A DNA stretch of 63,133 bases. Source: Psychrobacillus lasiicapitis (GTDB lineage Bacteria; Bacillota; Bacilli; Bacillales_A; Planococcaceae). Shown in pieces: positions 16,592 to 26,748 of the stretch. Made by a program: the position numbers and the translations under genes. Position 1 is the stretch's first letter. Every line of letters begins with the position of its first letter. Location of the stretch: contig NZ_VDGH01000010.1 of the NCBI RefSeq assembly GCF_006861795.1, forward strand, positions 1 through 63,133. The letters run 5' to 3'. The notes under the pieces were generated by a model. That model ran no database searches. It was not told the origin of the DNA and saw only the letters and a list, made by a program, of their open reading frames with translations.

Positions 16592-16620
16592 AAAAAAACT
16601 ACCAATTAACCATTTGGTAG
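16592..16620 (-). terminator. Intrinsic-terminator-like hairpin in the leader of the FAD oxidase
   Basis: On the minus strand CTACCAAA...TTGGTAG is followed by TTTTTTTA. It lies upstream of a minus-strand gene and downstream of no minus-strand gene in this window, so it may be an attenuator or stop stray transcription. Confidence 0.5.
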
Positions 16621-16784
16621 CCTATTACTAGTTTATGATTAAGCCAATTACACCGGTGACTATAGTTGCGGGAGGGTCATAAATATTCTGTTTCATCTGT
16701 TTACCCTTCTAACTGTAGGTCGATTTTCATATTCTGATTTGTTACAATTATATCAATGAAACTTAAAGGATTAGAGGTAATCAC

Positions 16785-18014
16785 TTGGACATTTTCGTTG
16801 CAAGACAGCCGATTTTTACTCAAGATGAACATATATTTGCATATGAATTATTGTATAGAAATGGACAGGACAATACTTTTCCTACGATAGCAGGAGATGA
16901 AGCAACTTTAGATGTTTTAACGCATTCCTTTTTAACAATAGGAATTAATGAATTAGCAGGGGAAAAATTATGTTTTATTAACTTTACGGAGAATTTATTA
17001 AAAAAAGAAGTGTTTTCTAAATTTCCAGCGAATCGAATTGTTGTTGAAATTTTAGAGGATATTCCGATTACGATAGCTTTAATTGAGAATCTGCGGGAGA
17101 TTAAATCTCTCGGCTTTTTAATCGCCTTAGATGATTTTGTTCTACAAAAGAATGTGAAACTGTACGAGGAATTATTTTCTCTTGTAGACTTTATTAAAGT
17201 AGATTTTCTATTAAGCACTCAAACCGAAAGATATGCCATTGAACGAATCGTCAAAGCCAATTACCCGAATATCATGTTGCTAGCTGAAAAAGTGGAAACA
17301 AGAGAACAGTTTCATGAAGCGAGAGCTGCTGGTTATAAACTTTTTCAAGGTTACTTCTTTGCAAAGCCTGAAGTGATAAAAGGATCAGAGATTCCAGCAA
17401 ATTTAGCGCAATATTTTCGGATTATCAATTTGTTGCGGAATAATTCTGTTTCTGTAGAAGAAATTTCTAATGAAATCGAACGAGATGTATCACTTTCTTT
17501 TAAAGTCCTAAAGATGATCAATTCCCCTGCGGTCCGTTCCAAATCTAAAGTCCGCTCGATCAAGCAAGGTGTGCTTATCCTTGGGCTGGAGGAATTGAAC
17601 CATTGGATGTATGTTTTATTATTACGTGAATCTAAAAAGAATCATTCAGGTGATGGTATGGCTCTCATTGAAGCATCATTGTTTCGAGCAAAAATTTGTG
17701 AGTTACTAGCAAGGCGTAAATTTTTACAAAATGCTTCTGAGTATTTTCTAGTAGGTATGTTTTCTTTAATAGATACATTATTGCATCGGCCGATGATCCA
17801 TTTACTACAAGATCTACCACTTTCGGATGAAGTGGCAGAAACACTTTCCGGAACTAAAACGGAAATGACTCCTTTTCTAGAACTTGCCATTGCATGTGAT
17901 GAGGTCCGCTGGGATGATATGATCGTTGGAGCAGCTCTGCTTAGCATTGACCACTCCACATTAAATACTCTTTATCTAGAAGCAAGACGCTTTGCAACTG
18001 AAATCATAAATTAA
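16785..18014 (+). CDS. pdeH: EAL-HDOD protein, PdeH/YuxH-like c-di-GMP phosphodiesterase
   Basis: The product has 409 residues. An EAL domain (about 1-205) contains YELLYR in place of ExLxR (the catalytic Glu is kept), FINFTEN, VVEILED, LIALDDF, IKVDF, LAEKVET and LFQGYFFAKP, so most metal and c-di-GMP ligands are present. A HDOD domain follows (about 210-390). The architecture matches B. subtilis PdeH (YuxH), a c-di-GMP phosphodiesterase. Start TTG 16785 follows AGAGGT. Its own terminator follows. Confidence 0.8.
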   Translation: MDIFVARQPIFTQDEHIFAYELLYRNGQDNTFPTIAGDEATLDVLTHSFLTIGINELAGEKLCFINFTENLLKKEVFSKFPANRIVVEILEDIPITIALIENLREIKSLGFLIALDDFVLQKNVKLYEELFSLVDFIKVDFLLSTQTERYAIERIVKANYPNIMLLAEKVETREQFHEARAAGYKLFQGYFFAKPEVIKGSEIPANLAQYFRIINLLRNNSVSVEEISNEIERDVSLSFKVLKMINSPAVRSKSKVRSIKQGVLILGLEELNHWMYVLLLRESKKNHSGDGMALIEASLFRAKICELLARRKFLQNASEYFLVGMFSLIDTLLHRPMIHLLQDLPLSDEVAETLSGTKTEMTPFLELAIACDEVRWDDMIVGAALLSIDHSTLNTLYLEARRFATEIIN

Positions 18015-18044
18015 CTCCCAGTCATGTTGGCAGGGAGTTTTTTG
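18014..18044 (+). terminator. Terminator after pdeH
   Basis: AACTCCC and GGGAGTT pair around a 13-base loop, followed by TTTTTT. Confidence 0.85.
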
Positions 18045-18192
18045 ATGTATTCAAATGGATACGTCAAGGCATTCGGGAGTACCAGACGATTATGACTTAA
18101 TGAATTTACCATGAGCAGTAAGGACAGCGGCTTTCGGTCAATCTACTAGTAATTGTTATTCATTTTTTCCATAAAGTAACGTTTTTAAATTG

Positions 18193-18220
18193 TTGCATTT
18201 TCTTCTGAAAGTAGTACAAT
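18193..18220 (+). promoter_or_regulatory. Sigma-A promoter of yhjD
   Basis: TTGCAT and TACAAT with a 16-base spacer lie 38 bases before the start codon. Confidence 0.6.
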
Positions 18221-18258
18221 ATAATGAGAACAAATGTTCTTTAAAAGGAGAATGCGAT

Positions 18259-18624
18259 ATGCCACTGATACCGGAAGAGGCGATCCCTTATTTAGAAAAC
18301 ATGATTTATCTCCCAATGGTATTAACTATTTTAGAAAAGGATCGAATGATTTTTGAAAGAGGCCCCTTTAAGTTAAAACGTCCATATGTAGCGATGGTAG
18401 AAGGAGCCACAAAGCATGTTCAAAGTGAATTAAAAAAGACTCATATTTATATGAAAAGGCACAGTATGAAAGTTCTTCGCGGAGAAGGTGATGATATGTT
18501 CACCGAATATGTATTTTTTCATGGAGGCTATGAAGAACATCGTCGCTACTTAAATGTCCGACTCCGCAATCGGGTGGAAGAGCTACTAGCAATGTATTTG
18601 GCGATTGTAGAGAATGCACATTAA
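18259..18624 (+). CDS. yhjD: YhjD-like protein of unknown function
   Basis: The product has 121 residues, is basic and has no membrane segment. Its opening IPEEAIPYLENMIYLPMVL and the FKLKRPYVAMVEGA segment resemble B. subtilis YhjD (about 120 residues, unknown role), which lies near comK there too. AAAAGGAG precedes ATG 18259. The last four bases overlap the convergent comK gene. Confidence 0.65.
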   Translation: MPLIPEEAIPYLENMIYLPMVLTILEKDRMIFERGPFKLKRPYVAMVEGATKHVQSELKKTHIYMKRHSMKVLRGEGDDMFTEYVFFHGGYEEHRRYLNVRLRNRVEELLAMYLAIVENAH

Positions 18625-19163
18625 CTAAATAAATCTTTTTGAAATAATGGTCTGCGAGAAGGAGGAAATCCATTATTCACCAGATAGCTCATTCTTCTTA
18701 ACAAGTGCATATTTAATATGTTAGCAAATCCAACTTGTCGGCTAATCGTTTGTGGAGAAGAAGGCACTTGTATTGTCTGTCCATTTGATAAAACGATTGT
18801 AGAGCCGTCTTCAGAAGGATAAAATGATTCGATGGCTCGAAGAGAAAACCACACATTTAAATCAGATTTTGGAGAAAGAATAGGAATTAAAATACAGGGA
18901 CTTCCAAAGTCGTGTGCGATAAGAATAGGTAGTTTTAAATAATTACCAATAGCTTCTTTCGATAATTTAGTGGATTGTTGAATAGTAGAACCATAATGGG
19001 AACAGGAATAGCGGACAACGTCGTAAGGCTTTTTACCTATTATTTTGGATTCGCCGGAATGGCTAATAGCCTTGGTAAAAACTTTGTTATTAATTACAAC
19101 TGGTTGAAGTACAGCGGTATCAAATGTAACTAGGAAAGGTTTTTCGTCTTTTTTATTGAACAT
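18621..19163 (-). CDS. comK: ComK-family competence transcription factor
   Basis: The product has about 180 residues. The central segment KKPYDVVRYSCSHYGSTIQQ, then PILIAHDFGSPCILIPILSP and the strand pair TIVLSNGQTIQVPSSPQT, align in order with B. subtilis ComK (RSCRFFGSSY, NQIFLFPTLSS, VTFSNGKTMELP). ComK binds paired AT-boxes and activates DNA-uptake genes. Two in-frame ATGs (19169, 19163) lie after AAGGAG; the second has better spacing. The C-terminus is shorter than that of B. subtilis ComK (192). AT-box-like sites are upstream. Confidence 0.8.
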   Translation of the reverse strand: MFNKKDEKPFLVTFDTAVLQPVVINNKVFTKAISHSGESKIIGKKPYDVVRYSCSHYGSTIQQSTKLSKEAIGNYLKLPILIAHDFGSPCILIPILSPKSDLNVWFSLRAIESFYPSEDGSTIVLSNGQTIQVPSSPQTISRQVGFANILNMHLLRRMSYLVNNGFPPSRRPLFQKDLFS

Positions 19164-19225
19164 ATACATTCACTCCTTAGTCAGTTATAACTCGATTATA
19201 GTTAAATATGGGAAAAAATCAAGAC

Positions 19226-19276
19226 AAATTGTCGAATTTTTAAAATTATTATTTTTGACTATAAAATCGAAATTTT
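19226..19276 (-). promoter_or_regulatory. Two AT-box-like elements (possible K-box) upstream of comK
   Basis: AAATTGTCGAATTTTT (19226-19241) and AAAATCGAAATTTT (19263-19276) approximate AAAA-N5-TTTT and are spaced as pairs can be in ComK-bound sites. They could serve comK autoregulation or the divergent gene. The match is imperfect and the region is AT-rich. Confidence 0.4.
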
Positions 19277-19341
19277 CCAAAAATGATTGCAACTCACGTT
19301 CAGCTTTTATATAATGGAAAAAAGGCATCGGGGTGATGGAA

Positions 19342-19581
19342 ATGGACAAACAATATTCATATGCAGAATTTTTAAGAGCAATGGGTCAGCCTGGGAAAGA
19401 AAGCTCTGCAGAAAAACTGTTGAACGAAATTTATCTTGATATGTTTTTGAACATTATCCACCGGGAACAAAGTAGTAATCGATTATTGAAGTTGATAGAT
19501 GAGGCACTGGATCAGAAAGACAAAAAAGCATTTATGCAGTTTACAAATGCTTTGCAGCAGTTAAATAATCCAAAGCAATAG
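19342..19581 (+). CDS. yhzC: IDEAL-domain protein (YhzC-like)
   Basis: The product has 79 residues. The C-terminal half carries LIDEALDQKDKKAFMQFTNAL, the motif that names the IDEAL domain. It is divergent from comK, as B. subtilis yhzC neighbours comK. The role of the domain is not established. ATG 19342 is chosen because GGGGTG lies six bases upstream; earlier GTG 19333 and ATG 19336 overlap that site. Confidence 0.7.
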   Translation: MDKQYSYAEFLRAMGQPGKESSAEKLLNEIYLDMFLNIIHREQSSNRLLKLIDEALDQKDKKAFMQFTNALQQLNNPKQ

Positions 19582-19585
19582 ACGG

Positions 19586-19612
19586 AAGCCGCTTATACTT
19601 AAGCGGCTTTTG
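19586..19612 (+). terminator. Terminator after the IDEAL-domain gene
   Basis: AAGCCGCTT and AAGCGGCTT form nine pairs before TTTTG. Confidence 0.8.
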
Positions 19613-19634
19613 TTCTGCGCAAATAACATATTGA

Positions 19635-19648
19635 AAAACATACGTTCG
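19635..19648 (+). promoter_or_regulatory. LexA (SOS) box upstream of uvrBA
   Basis: AAAACATACGTTCG matches 11 of 14 positions of the Bacillus LexA/DinR box CGAACATATGTTCG and the core AAC-n4-GTT is intact. It lies 66 bases before uvrB, a known SOS gene. Confidence 0.7.
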
Positions 19649-19713
19649 TTTTATTAGTGTTCAAAAAAAGAGTATGTTAAACTGAAATTATTCAAATCGT
19701 GGGAGGCTTATGT

Positions 19714-21696
19714 ATGGAACAAATTTTTGATTTGCAAGCTCCGTATGAGCCAGCAGGAGATCAAATAGAAGCAATAAAAGAATTAGTAAAAGGTGTACAA
19801 GAAGGAAAAAAACATCAAACATTGCTCGGGGCAACGGGTACTGGGAAAACATTTACGATTTCAAATGTCATCCAGCAAACAAATAAGCCGACCCTTATAA
19901 TGGCACATAATAAAACACTTGCAGGACAGCTATATAGCGAGTTTAAAGAGTTCTTTCCTAATAATGCGGTCGAATACTTTGTTAGTTATTACGACTATTT
20001 CCAACCGGAAGCATACGTACCTCAAACAGATACGTATATTGAAAAGGATTCCAGCATTAACGAGGAAATTGATAAACTTCGACACTCTGCTACATCATCT
20101 TTATTTGAAAGAAAAGATGTCATCATTATTGCATCTGTTTCTTGTATATATGGGCTCGGAAATCCAGAGGAATACAGAGAACTGGTCGTTTCTTTGCGGA
20201 CAGGAATGGAAATTGAGCGAAACCAACTGCTTAGAAAACTAGTCGACATTCAATATGAACGAAACGATATAAATTTTACAAGAGGAACTTTCCGTGTTCG
20301 TGGAGATGTTGTTGAAATCTTCCCAGCGTCCAGAGACGAAAAATGTCTTCGTGTCGAGTTTTTTGGAGATGAAATTGACCGAATTCGTGAGGTAGACGCA
20401 CTCACTGGGGAAATACTGGCAGAGCGTGACCATGTAGCAATATTCCCGGCATCTCACTTCGTTACAAGAGAAGAAAAGATGAAGATTGCCATAGAGAATA
20501 TTGAAAAAGAATTAGAAGAACAATTGAAGATACTACGTGATGAGGATAAATTATTGGAAGCGCAGCGACTGGAGCAGCGTACACGCTATGATTTAGAAAT
20601 GATGCAAGAGATGGGATTTTGTTCCTGTATCGAAAACTATTCCCGCCATCTTACTTTACGAGAAGCAGGGGCAACTCCTTATACATTATTAGACTACTTC
20701 CCAAAAGACTTTTTATTAGTAGTAGATGAGAGCCATGTTTCATTACCACAAGTAAGAGGAATGTTTAATGGAGACCAAGCAAGGAAATCAGTATTAGTAA
20801 ACCATGGTTTTCGCTTGCCGTCAGCACTTGATAATAGACCACTTACTTTTAGTGAATTTGAAGACCATATCCAACAAGCAGTATATGTATCTGCAACTCC
20901 AGGTCCTTATGAGCTAGAACATACTCCTGAAATGGTCGAACAAATCATTCGCCCGACTGGGTTATTGGATCCGATTATTACATTGAAGCCGATAGAAGGA
21001 CAAATTGATGATCTAATCAATGAAATTCAGGAACGCACCGCAAAAGATGAGCGTGTCTTAATTACGACATTAACGAAGAAAATGTCGGAAGATCTGACAG
21101 ATTATCTAAAAGAAATCGGCATTAAAGTACAGTATTTACATTCGGAAGTAAAAACATTAGAGCGAATTGAAATAATAAGGGATCTTCGTTTAGGAACATA
21201 TGATGTCCTCATCGGAATCAACTTGTTAAGGGAAGGGCTTGACCTACCAGAAGTGACTCTAGTGGCGATTTTAGATGCAGATAAAGAAGGGTTTCTACGC
21301 TCGGAGCGTTCATTAATCCAAACAATAGGGCGTGCGGCGAGGAATTCAAATGGCGAAGTAATCATGTATGCAGATAAAATAACGGATTCCATGCAAAAAG
21401 CGATGGATGAAACGACACGACGTCGCACAATTCAAATGGAATATAACGAAAAGCATGGGATCACACCGAAAACAATTCAGAAGAAAATTCGTGAGGTTAT
21501 TCGTGCAACGCAAGTGGCGGAAGAAGAAGCAAGTTATGCACAGCAGCTGACAAGTGGAAAACCTCTAACGAAAGAAGAAAAAAATACATTGCTACAAAAT
21601 TTAGAAAAAGAAATGAAAGATGCTGCTAAAGCACTTAATTTTGAACGGGCAGCACAATTACGTGATGCAATCCTTGAACTGAAGTTGGAAGGGTGA
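19714..21696 (+). CDS. uvrB: Excinuclease ABC subunit UvrB
   Basis: The product has 660 residues, as in B. subtilis (661). Walker A is GATGTGKT (39-46); the beta-hairpin [20 protein letters not shown] that wedges into damaged DNA starts near 92; the DEAD-type box VVDESHVS is near 337; a C-terminal UVR motif binds UvrC. UvrB loads on lesions with UvrA in nucleotide excision repair. ATG 19714 follows GGGAGG; an upstream GTG at 19699 overlaps the ribosome site. It is in an operon with uvrA and preceded by a LexA box. Confidence 0.97.
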   Translation: MEQIFDLQAPYEPAGDQIEAIKELVKGVQEGKKHQTLLGATGTGKTFTISNVIQQTNKPTLIMAHNKTLAGQLYSEFKEFFPNNAVEYFVSYYDYFQPEAYVPQTDTYIEKDSSINEEIDKLRHSATSSLFERKDVIIIASVSCIYGLGNPEEYRELVVSLRTGMEIERNQLLRKLVDIQYERNDINFTRGTFRVRGDVVEIFPASRDEKCLRVEFFGDEIDRIREVDALTGEILAERDHVAIFPASHFVTREEKMKIAIENIEKELEEQLKILRDEDKLLEAQRLEQRTRYDLEMMQEMGFCSCIENYSRHLTLREAGATPYTLLDYFPKDFLLVVDESHVSLPQVRGMFNGDQARKSVLVNHGFRLPSALDNRPLTFSEFEDHIQQAVYVSATPGPYELEHTPEMVEQIIRPTGLLDPIITLKPIEGQIDDLINEIQERTAKDERVLITTLTKKMSEDLTDYLKEIGIKVQYLHSEVKTLERIEIIRDLRLGTYDVLIGINLLREGLDLPEVTLVAILDADKEGFLRSERSLIQTIGRAARNSNGEVIMYADKITDSMQKAMDETTRRRTIQMEYNEKHGITPKTIQKKIREVIRATQVAEEEASYAQQLTSGKPLTKEEKNTLLQNLEKEMKDAAKALNFERAAQLRDAILELKLEG

Positions 21697-21701
21697 ACCA
21701 A

Positions 21702-24569
21702 GTGAAAAACCAAGAAATTATTATAGAAGGTGCTCGGGCACATAATTTAAAAAATATCAGCTTAAAAATACCAAGAGATAAGCTGGTTGTAATGACAGGC
21801 TTGTCGGGATCTGGTAAATCGTCTTTAGCATTTGATACTATTTACGCTGAAGGTCAACGTAGATATGTAGAGTCATTATCGGCCTATGCAAGACAATTTT
21901 TGGGGCAAATGGATAAACCGGATGTCGACGTCATTGAAGGTCTTTCGCCAGCCATTTCCATCGATCAAAAGACAACAAGTAAAAATCCACGTTCTACTGT
22001 AGCTACCGTAACGGAAATTTACGATTATCTACGTTTGTTATTTGCACGTGTCGGAAAACCAATCTGTCCTACACATGGAATTGAAATATCTTCTCAAACA
22101 ATTGAGCAGATGGTTGATCGACTAATGGAGTATCCAGAAAGAACGAAAATGCAAGTACTAGCGCCAATTGTATCCGGGCGTAAAGGAACGCATGTAAAGT
22201 TATTGGAAGACATGAAAAAGCAAGGCTTTGTACGAGTTCGAATAGATGGAGAAATCACGGATCTAGATGATGATATAAATTTAGACAAAAACAAGAAACA
22301 TAATATTGAAGTAGTAATAGATAGAATCGTTCTGAAAGAGGGAGTAGAAGCAAGGCTAAGTGATTCGCTTGAATCTGCACTTCGACTTGCAGACGGTCGT
22401 GTATTAATTGATGTTATGGAGCATGAGGAAATTTTATTTAGCGAACATCACGCATGCCCGATTTGCGGATTTTCGATAGGTGAGTTAGAACCAAGAATGT
22501 TTTCATTCAACAGCCCATTTGGTGCATGTCCTGATTGTGATGGTTTAGGGTCGAAATTAGAAGTAGACCCAGAACTAGTTGTACCTGATAAAAGTATGAC
22601 GTTGGAAGAAGGAGCAATCGTTGCATGGCAGCCAACAAGCTCACAATATTATCCCAAATTATTAGAAGCTGTGTGTAAACATTACAAAATCAAGATGAAT
22701 GTGCCGGTAGAAAAATTACCGATAGATCAGTGGAAGAAAATTATGTACGGATCAGGCGGAGATAAAATTCGCTTCCGCTATGAAAATGAATTTGGTCAAG
22801 TGCGCGATAGCCTCATTCAATTTGAAGGTGTTCTAGCTAATATCGAACGCCGATATAAGGACACATCCTCGGACTATATCCGCGAGCAAATGGAAAAATA
22901 TATGGGGCAACATGATTGTCCGACCTGTAAAGGGTACCGTTTGAAAAAAGAAACACTAGCAGTAAAAGTAGACACATTGCATATAGGCCAAATAACGCAA
23001 TTTTCTATTGAAGAAGCAAATAAATTCTTTCACGAATTAACATTGTCTGAAAAAGATATGCAAATTGCACGATTAGTATTAAGAGAAATTAATGAGCGTC
23101 TTGGATTTTTAGAAAATGTCGGTCTCGATTATCTAACATTGAACCGAGCTTCCGGAACATTATCTGGTGGTGAAGCACAACGAATTCGTCTAGCAACACA
23201 AATTGGTTCAAGGCTAACAGGTGTATTATACATTCTGGATGAGCCATCGATTGGTTTGCATCAGCGTGATAATGATCGATTAATTGATACATTAAAAAGT
23301 ATGCGTGACATAGGTAATACCTTAATCGTTGTAGAGCATGACGAAGATACGATGATGGCGGCGGATTACTTAATCGACGTTGGGCCTGGTGCTGGTATTC
23401 GCGGCGGAGAAATCGTTGCTGCAGGTACTCCAGAACAAGTTATGAAAAATAAAAATTCGCTTACTGGTCAATACTTAAGCGGTAAAAAGTTTATCCCTCT
23501 ACCAACGGAGCGCAGAAAGCCCGATGGACGATATATTAAAATTAAAGGTGCAAATGAAAATAACTTAAAAAATGTCAATGTAGATATTCCATTAGGTGTA
23601 TTTACAGCAGTAACAGGTGTATCGGGGTCCGGGAAAAGTACATTAGTGAATGAAATCCTGTATAAATCGCTTGCTTCTAAGTTAAATCGTTCCAAAGTAA
23701 AACCAGGAGCAAATAAAAGCGTGGAAGGCATCGACCAGCTGGAAAAGGTGATTGATATTGATCAATCTCCAATTGGCCGTACACCAAGGTCCAATCCAGC
23801 AACCTATACAGGTGTATTTGATGATATAAGAGATTTATATGCAGCGACTAATGAAGCAAAGGTAAGAGGCTATAAAAAAGGTAGATTCAGTTTTAATGTA
23901 AAAGGTGGACGCTGTGAAGCATGCCGCGGAGACGGAATCATTAAAATTGAAATGCACTTTTTACCGGACGTCTATGTGCCTTGTGAAGTATGCCATGGTA
24001 AACGGTATAATCGAGAAACATTAGAAGTACATTACAAAGGGAAAAATATTGCAGAAGTGCTGAAAATGACTGTGGAAGATGGATTAGTATTTTTTGAAAA
24101 CCATCCTAAAATTAGTCGAAAACTACAAACGCTAGTCGATGTTGGACTAGGTTATGTGGAGTTAGGCCAACCAGCAACTACACTATCAGGAGGAGAAGCA
24201 CAGCGAGTAAAGCTAGCCTCTGAACTGCATAAACGATCCAACGGAAAAACATTTTATATTTTAGATGAACCAACTACAGGTTTACATGTCGATGATATTG
24301 CTCGTTTACTTATCGTCCTGCAACGCCTCGTAGAAAATGGGGATTCTGTACTCGTTATCGAGCATAACTTAGATGTAATTAAAACCGCCGACTATATGAT
24401 TGATTTAGGACCTGAAGGCGGCGACAAAGGCGGAACAATAGTAGCGGTTGGACCACCAGAGAAAATTATCGAAGCAAAAGATTCTTATACTGGTAAGTAC
24501 CTAAAGCCTATTCTTGAGCGTGATCGAAAACGTATGGATGAAGTTATTACCGTAGCTTCTACGAAGTAA
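21702..24569 (+). CDS. uvrA: Excinuclease ABC subunit UvrA
   Basis: The product has 955 residues. Two ABC ATPase modules carry Walker [10 protein letters not shown] (near 32) and GVSGSGKST (near 640) and two ABC signature LSGGEAQR motifs. Zinc-binding cysteines CPICG...CPDCDG (about 253-280) and CEACRGDG...CEVCHGKRY (about 740-765) are intact. As a dimer it scans DNA for damage and delivers UvrB. GTG 21702 is placed after the GGAAGGG site; a GTG at 21693 overlapping the uvrB stop is the alternative. Confidence 0.97.
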   Translation: MKNQEIIIEGARAHNLKNISLKIPRDKLVVMTGLSGSGKSSLAFDTIYAEGQRRYVESLSAYARQFLGQMDKPDVDVIEGLSPAISIDQKTTSKNPRSTVATVTEIYDYLRLLFARVGKPICPTHGIEISSQTIEQMVDRLMEYPERTKMQVLAPIVSGRKGTHVKLLEDMKKQGFVRVRIDGEITDLDDDINLDKNKKHNIEVVIDRIVLKEGVEARLSDSLESALRLADGRVLIDVMEHEEILFSEHHACPICGFSIGELEPRMFSFNSPFGACPDCDGLGSKLEVDPELVVPDKSMTLEEGAIVAWQPTSSQYYPKLLEAVCKHYKIKMNVPVEKLPIDQWKKIMYGSGGDKIRFRYENEFGQVRDSLIQFEGVLANIERRYKDTSSDYIREQMEKYMGQHDCPTCKGYRLKKETLAVKVDTLHIGQITQFSIEEANKFFHELTLSEKDMQIARLVLREINERLGFLENVGLDYLTLNRASGTLSGGEAQRIRLATQIGSRLTGVLYILDEPSIGLHQRDNDRLIDTLKSMRDIGNTLIVVEHDEDTMMAADYLIDVGPGAGIRGGEIVAAGTPEQVMKNKNSLTGQYLSGKKFIPLPTERRKPDGRYIKIKGANENNLKNVNVDIPLGVFTAVTGVSGSGKSTLVNEILYKSLASKLNRSKVKPGANKSVEGIDQLEKVIDIDQSPIGRTPRSNPATYTGVFDDIRDLYAATNEAKVRGYKKGRFSFNVKGGRCEACRGDGIIKIEMHFLPDVYVPCEVCHGKRYNRETLEVHYKGKNIAEVLKMTVEDGLVFFENHPKISRKLQTLVDVGLGYVELGQPATTLSGGEAQRVKLASELHKRSNGKTFYILDEPTTGLHVDDIARLLIVLQRLVENGDSVLVIEHNLDVIKTADYMIDLGPEGGDKGGTIVAVGPPEKIIEAKDSYTGKYLKPILERDRKRMDEVITVASTK

Positions 24570-24670
24570 AAAAACTACTCAATCTAAATGAAACCTTATT
24601 GAAGTTTAAACGTAATTAATAGGGTAAGTAACTCGTTTTATATTTTAAACTTATGAGGAGGCCTTTCACT

Positions 24671-25792
24671 ATGCAAGAAGAACGTAAACGTATTTTAGAT
24701 ATGGTTGAAAATGGCACGATTACTGCACAAGAAGCATTAGCACTACTAGAGGAACTCGGAAAACAGTCAACACCTATCATTTCGTTAGACAAAGAAGAAC
24801 CGAAACAAGAACAAACACATGGACAAAACAAGCACCAAAGCGCAGATTTTATAGAAGACTTAAAACGTGATTTCACTGTAATGGGTGAACGTTTTATGCA
24901 GTTTATGCAAGGAACTGTGGATAAGATGAAAGAGTTTGACTTTGAAATGCCTTTCGGTGAGCCGGTTATTTTTGAGGAAAGTCTAGTAAAAGACCAAGCG
25001 TCTTTCGATGATATTTCTGTGAATATAGCGAATGGTAAAATAGAAATTTATCCGACAGAAGAAGCATACGTGCATGCAACTGTAAAAGTAAAATCTTTTA
25101 GAAACTCAACAGAAGAAGAAGCGAAAGCACGTTTTGCAGAAGAATTTATTTTCACTACAGAGGGAAATAAACTGCGTGTATACAGCGATATGAAAACAAC
25201 TTCAATCCAAGTAATGCTTTATGTACCGAAAAAAGCATATAATCATGTTTCAGCGCGATTGTTCAATGGTGAATTTATCGCAAAGAACTTGGAAGCAAAC
25301 TCGTTTAAGTTAAAAACAACAAACGGAAAAATAACATTAGATGCATTGAAATTTAAAAGCGCAGACCTTGAAACTGTAAATGGAGCCGTACAAGTCCAAG
25401 ATGTTATTGGAGATTCAATCGAAGTAGAAACGATGAATGGTCGTATTTATGTAGATGGAAAACTGAAGGAGCTGGAAGGTTCTTCGGTAAGTGGTCATGT
25501 CATTTTAACGACGAAAGACAAAGAAGCACGTAAAATCGAAGGTACTGCTGTTGCAGGAACTGTTGAATTGTACGTACCGAAAGATGTATCGTTAAAAGGA
25601 GAAACTACTACGCAAATTGGCAAAATTGACGTGCAACTTTCAGATGTCACGCAACTAAACCAATCCGAGCAATTATTAAATAAAAGAGTAGGATTCACTA
25701 AAATAGTGGATGCTGAAGCAGAACCGCTAAAAGTATACGGAGACGCAAAAACAGGATCCGTGCTTGTACGATATACAGTAGACAGTGAATAA
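24671..25792 (+). CDS. yvlB: YvlB-like DUF4097 (beta-helix adhesin-like) protein
   Basis: The product has 373 residues. The N-terminal helical segment ERKRILDMVENGTITAQEALALLEEL (split here, about 3-28) is the SHOCT-like domain of YvlB. Residues 110-373 are a repetitive beta-solenoid of DUF4097 type with NG turns (NIANGKIEIYP, TTNGKITL, TVNGAVQV, TMNGRIYV). No signal peptide is seen. B. subtilis yvlABCD sits upstream of hprK, consistent with the location here; function is linked to envelope stress only by inference. ATG 24671 follows GAGGAGG. Confidence 0.8.
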   Translation: MQEERKRILDMVENGTITAQEALALLEELGKQSTPIISLDKEEPKQEQTHGQNKHQSADFIEDLKRDFTVMGERFMQFMQGTVDKMKEFDFEMPFGEPVIFEESLVKDQASFDDISVNIANGKIEIYPTEEAYVHATVKVKSFRNSTEEEAKARFAEEFIFTTEGNKLRVYSDMKTTSIQVMLYVPKKAYNHVSARLFNGEFIAKNLEANSFKLKTTNGKITLDALKFKSADLETVNGAVQVQDVIGDSIEVETMNGRIYVDGKLKELEGSSVSGHVILTTKDKEARKIEGTAVAGTVELYVPKDVSLKGETTTQIGKIDVQLSDVTQLNQSEQLLNKRVGFTKIVDAEAEPLKVYGDAKTGSVLVRYTVDSE

Positions 25793-25803
25793 TAATAACC
25801 GTC

Positions 25804-25849
25804 CAAAAGCCGTAAGGAGCATATCGCTTCTTACGGCTTTTGTTTTTTG
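25804..25849 (+). terminator. Terminator after yvlB
   Basis: AAAAGCCGTAAG and CTTACGGCTTTT form a 12-base-pair stem, followed by GTTTTTT. Confidence 0.9.
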
Positions 25850-25944
25850 AAACAAGTATATATATTGGTTAAAATTTTCCTAATGGCATTGGGGCATGTC
25901 ACTTTTTAGGGAAACTGCGTAGTAAAGTGATGCGGCAAAGGCAA

Positions 25945-26066
25945 TTGATTTCCGCTCCAGGCGGACGCTTACCGCGGGGCGGGCGGTGAGCCTCCTCGTC
26001 GCACGCTCCTGCGGGGTCTCACCTGTCCCGCTGATCCCGCAGGTGTCGCCGCCTTGCGCTTCAATT
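25945..26066 (-). repeat. Bacillaceae-type GC-rich dispersed repeat, left copy
   Basis: It begins GATTTCCGCTCCAGGCGGAC and ends GCCTTGCGCTTCAATT. Ends and centre (GCTCCTGCGGGG) match the reverse complement of 26341-26465; the interior differs. The pattern of GGCGACTCC...CCCCGCAGGAGCG...GCGGAAAGCG is one I recognise as a common intergenic repeat of Bacillaceae. Confidence 0.75.
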
Positions 26067-26340
26067 AATAGAACTTGCTGACTAATCCATAATTAAACAC
26101 AAAAAAGTTATTTAATTTATTTACAACTGTCGAGCAGTTTCATATTTAGATTCATTTTATGGACAGCATAAATTATAGGAAAGGTTGCTATTAGCCATTC
26201 AAGCAATGGCAGCTCCCAATAATTGATCACAAACGCTAGATAGTCTATCTTATTCAACTAATCACAGGTTTTCACCCATAGAAAATGCAACATAGGACTA
26301 ACTTTAGTTTCTCATTATGGAGTAAATAGCAAACTCTATT

Positions 26341-26465
26341 GGATTGTAGCGAAGGGGTGGCGACTCCGGCGGGAACAGTAAGAGCTGAAAGCCCCGCAGG
26401 AGCGAGAGCTCCGAGGAGATGGAAGTCGTGCTCGCGGAAAGCGTCCACCCTGTAGCGGAAATCCA
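26341..26465 (+). repeat. Bacillaceae-type GC-rich dispersed repeat, right copy (inverted)
   Basis: It contains GGTGGCGACTCCGGCGGGAA, CCCCGCAGGAGCGAGAGC and GCGGAAAGCGTCCACC before GCGGAAATCC. It is inverted relative to 25945-26066. The open frame across it is an artefact. Confidence 0.75.
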
Positions 26466-26748
26466 AGCGTCCACTTCATTCAACTCACTACCGCGCAGTT
26501 TCCCTATACTGCGCTATAAATAGTATTCCTTATCGTCTCACATCAAGTAAATTCTTTGCTTGGAGAAGTGATGGTTCTAGGCATAGATTTGCTTACTTTT
26601 ATGCTATATAAAGGGAGTCCTGCACTATTCTATTGCATTAGACTTTAATAAATAAGAGAGCGCAAGATAAATGAATACAAATAAGATCACTAATCATGCT
26701 AAAATAAGAACTATGTGCGGAAAAGATGCATGAAAGGAGTGGAGAGAT

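Larger units (their letters stand above)
25850..26748. other. Gene-free region of about 900 bp carrying an inverted repeat pair
   Basis: No credible coding frame exists. It holds two inverted repeat copies (listed separately) with short outer arms AGGGAAACTGCG (25908-25919) and CGCAGTTTCCCT (26494-26505). The 275 bp between the copies is AT-rich and shows only a small GCCATT/AATGGC hairpin near 26190-26206. The final 230 bp before hprK must contain its promoter but no consensus pair stands out. Confidence 0.7.

Noticed and set aside
26272..26466. Minus-strand open frame of 64 codons before hprK
   Set aside because: It coincides with the right copy of the dispersed repeat and lacks a ribosome site.
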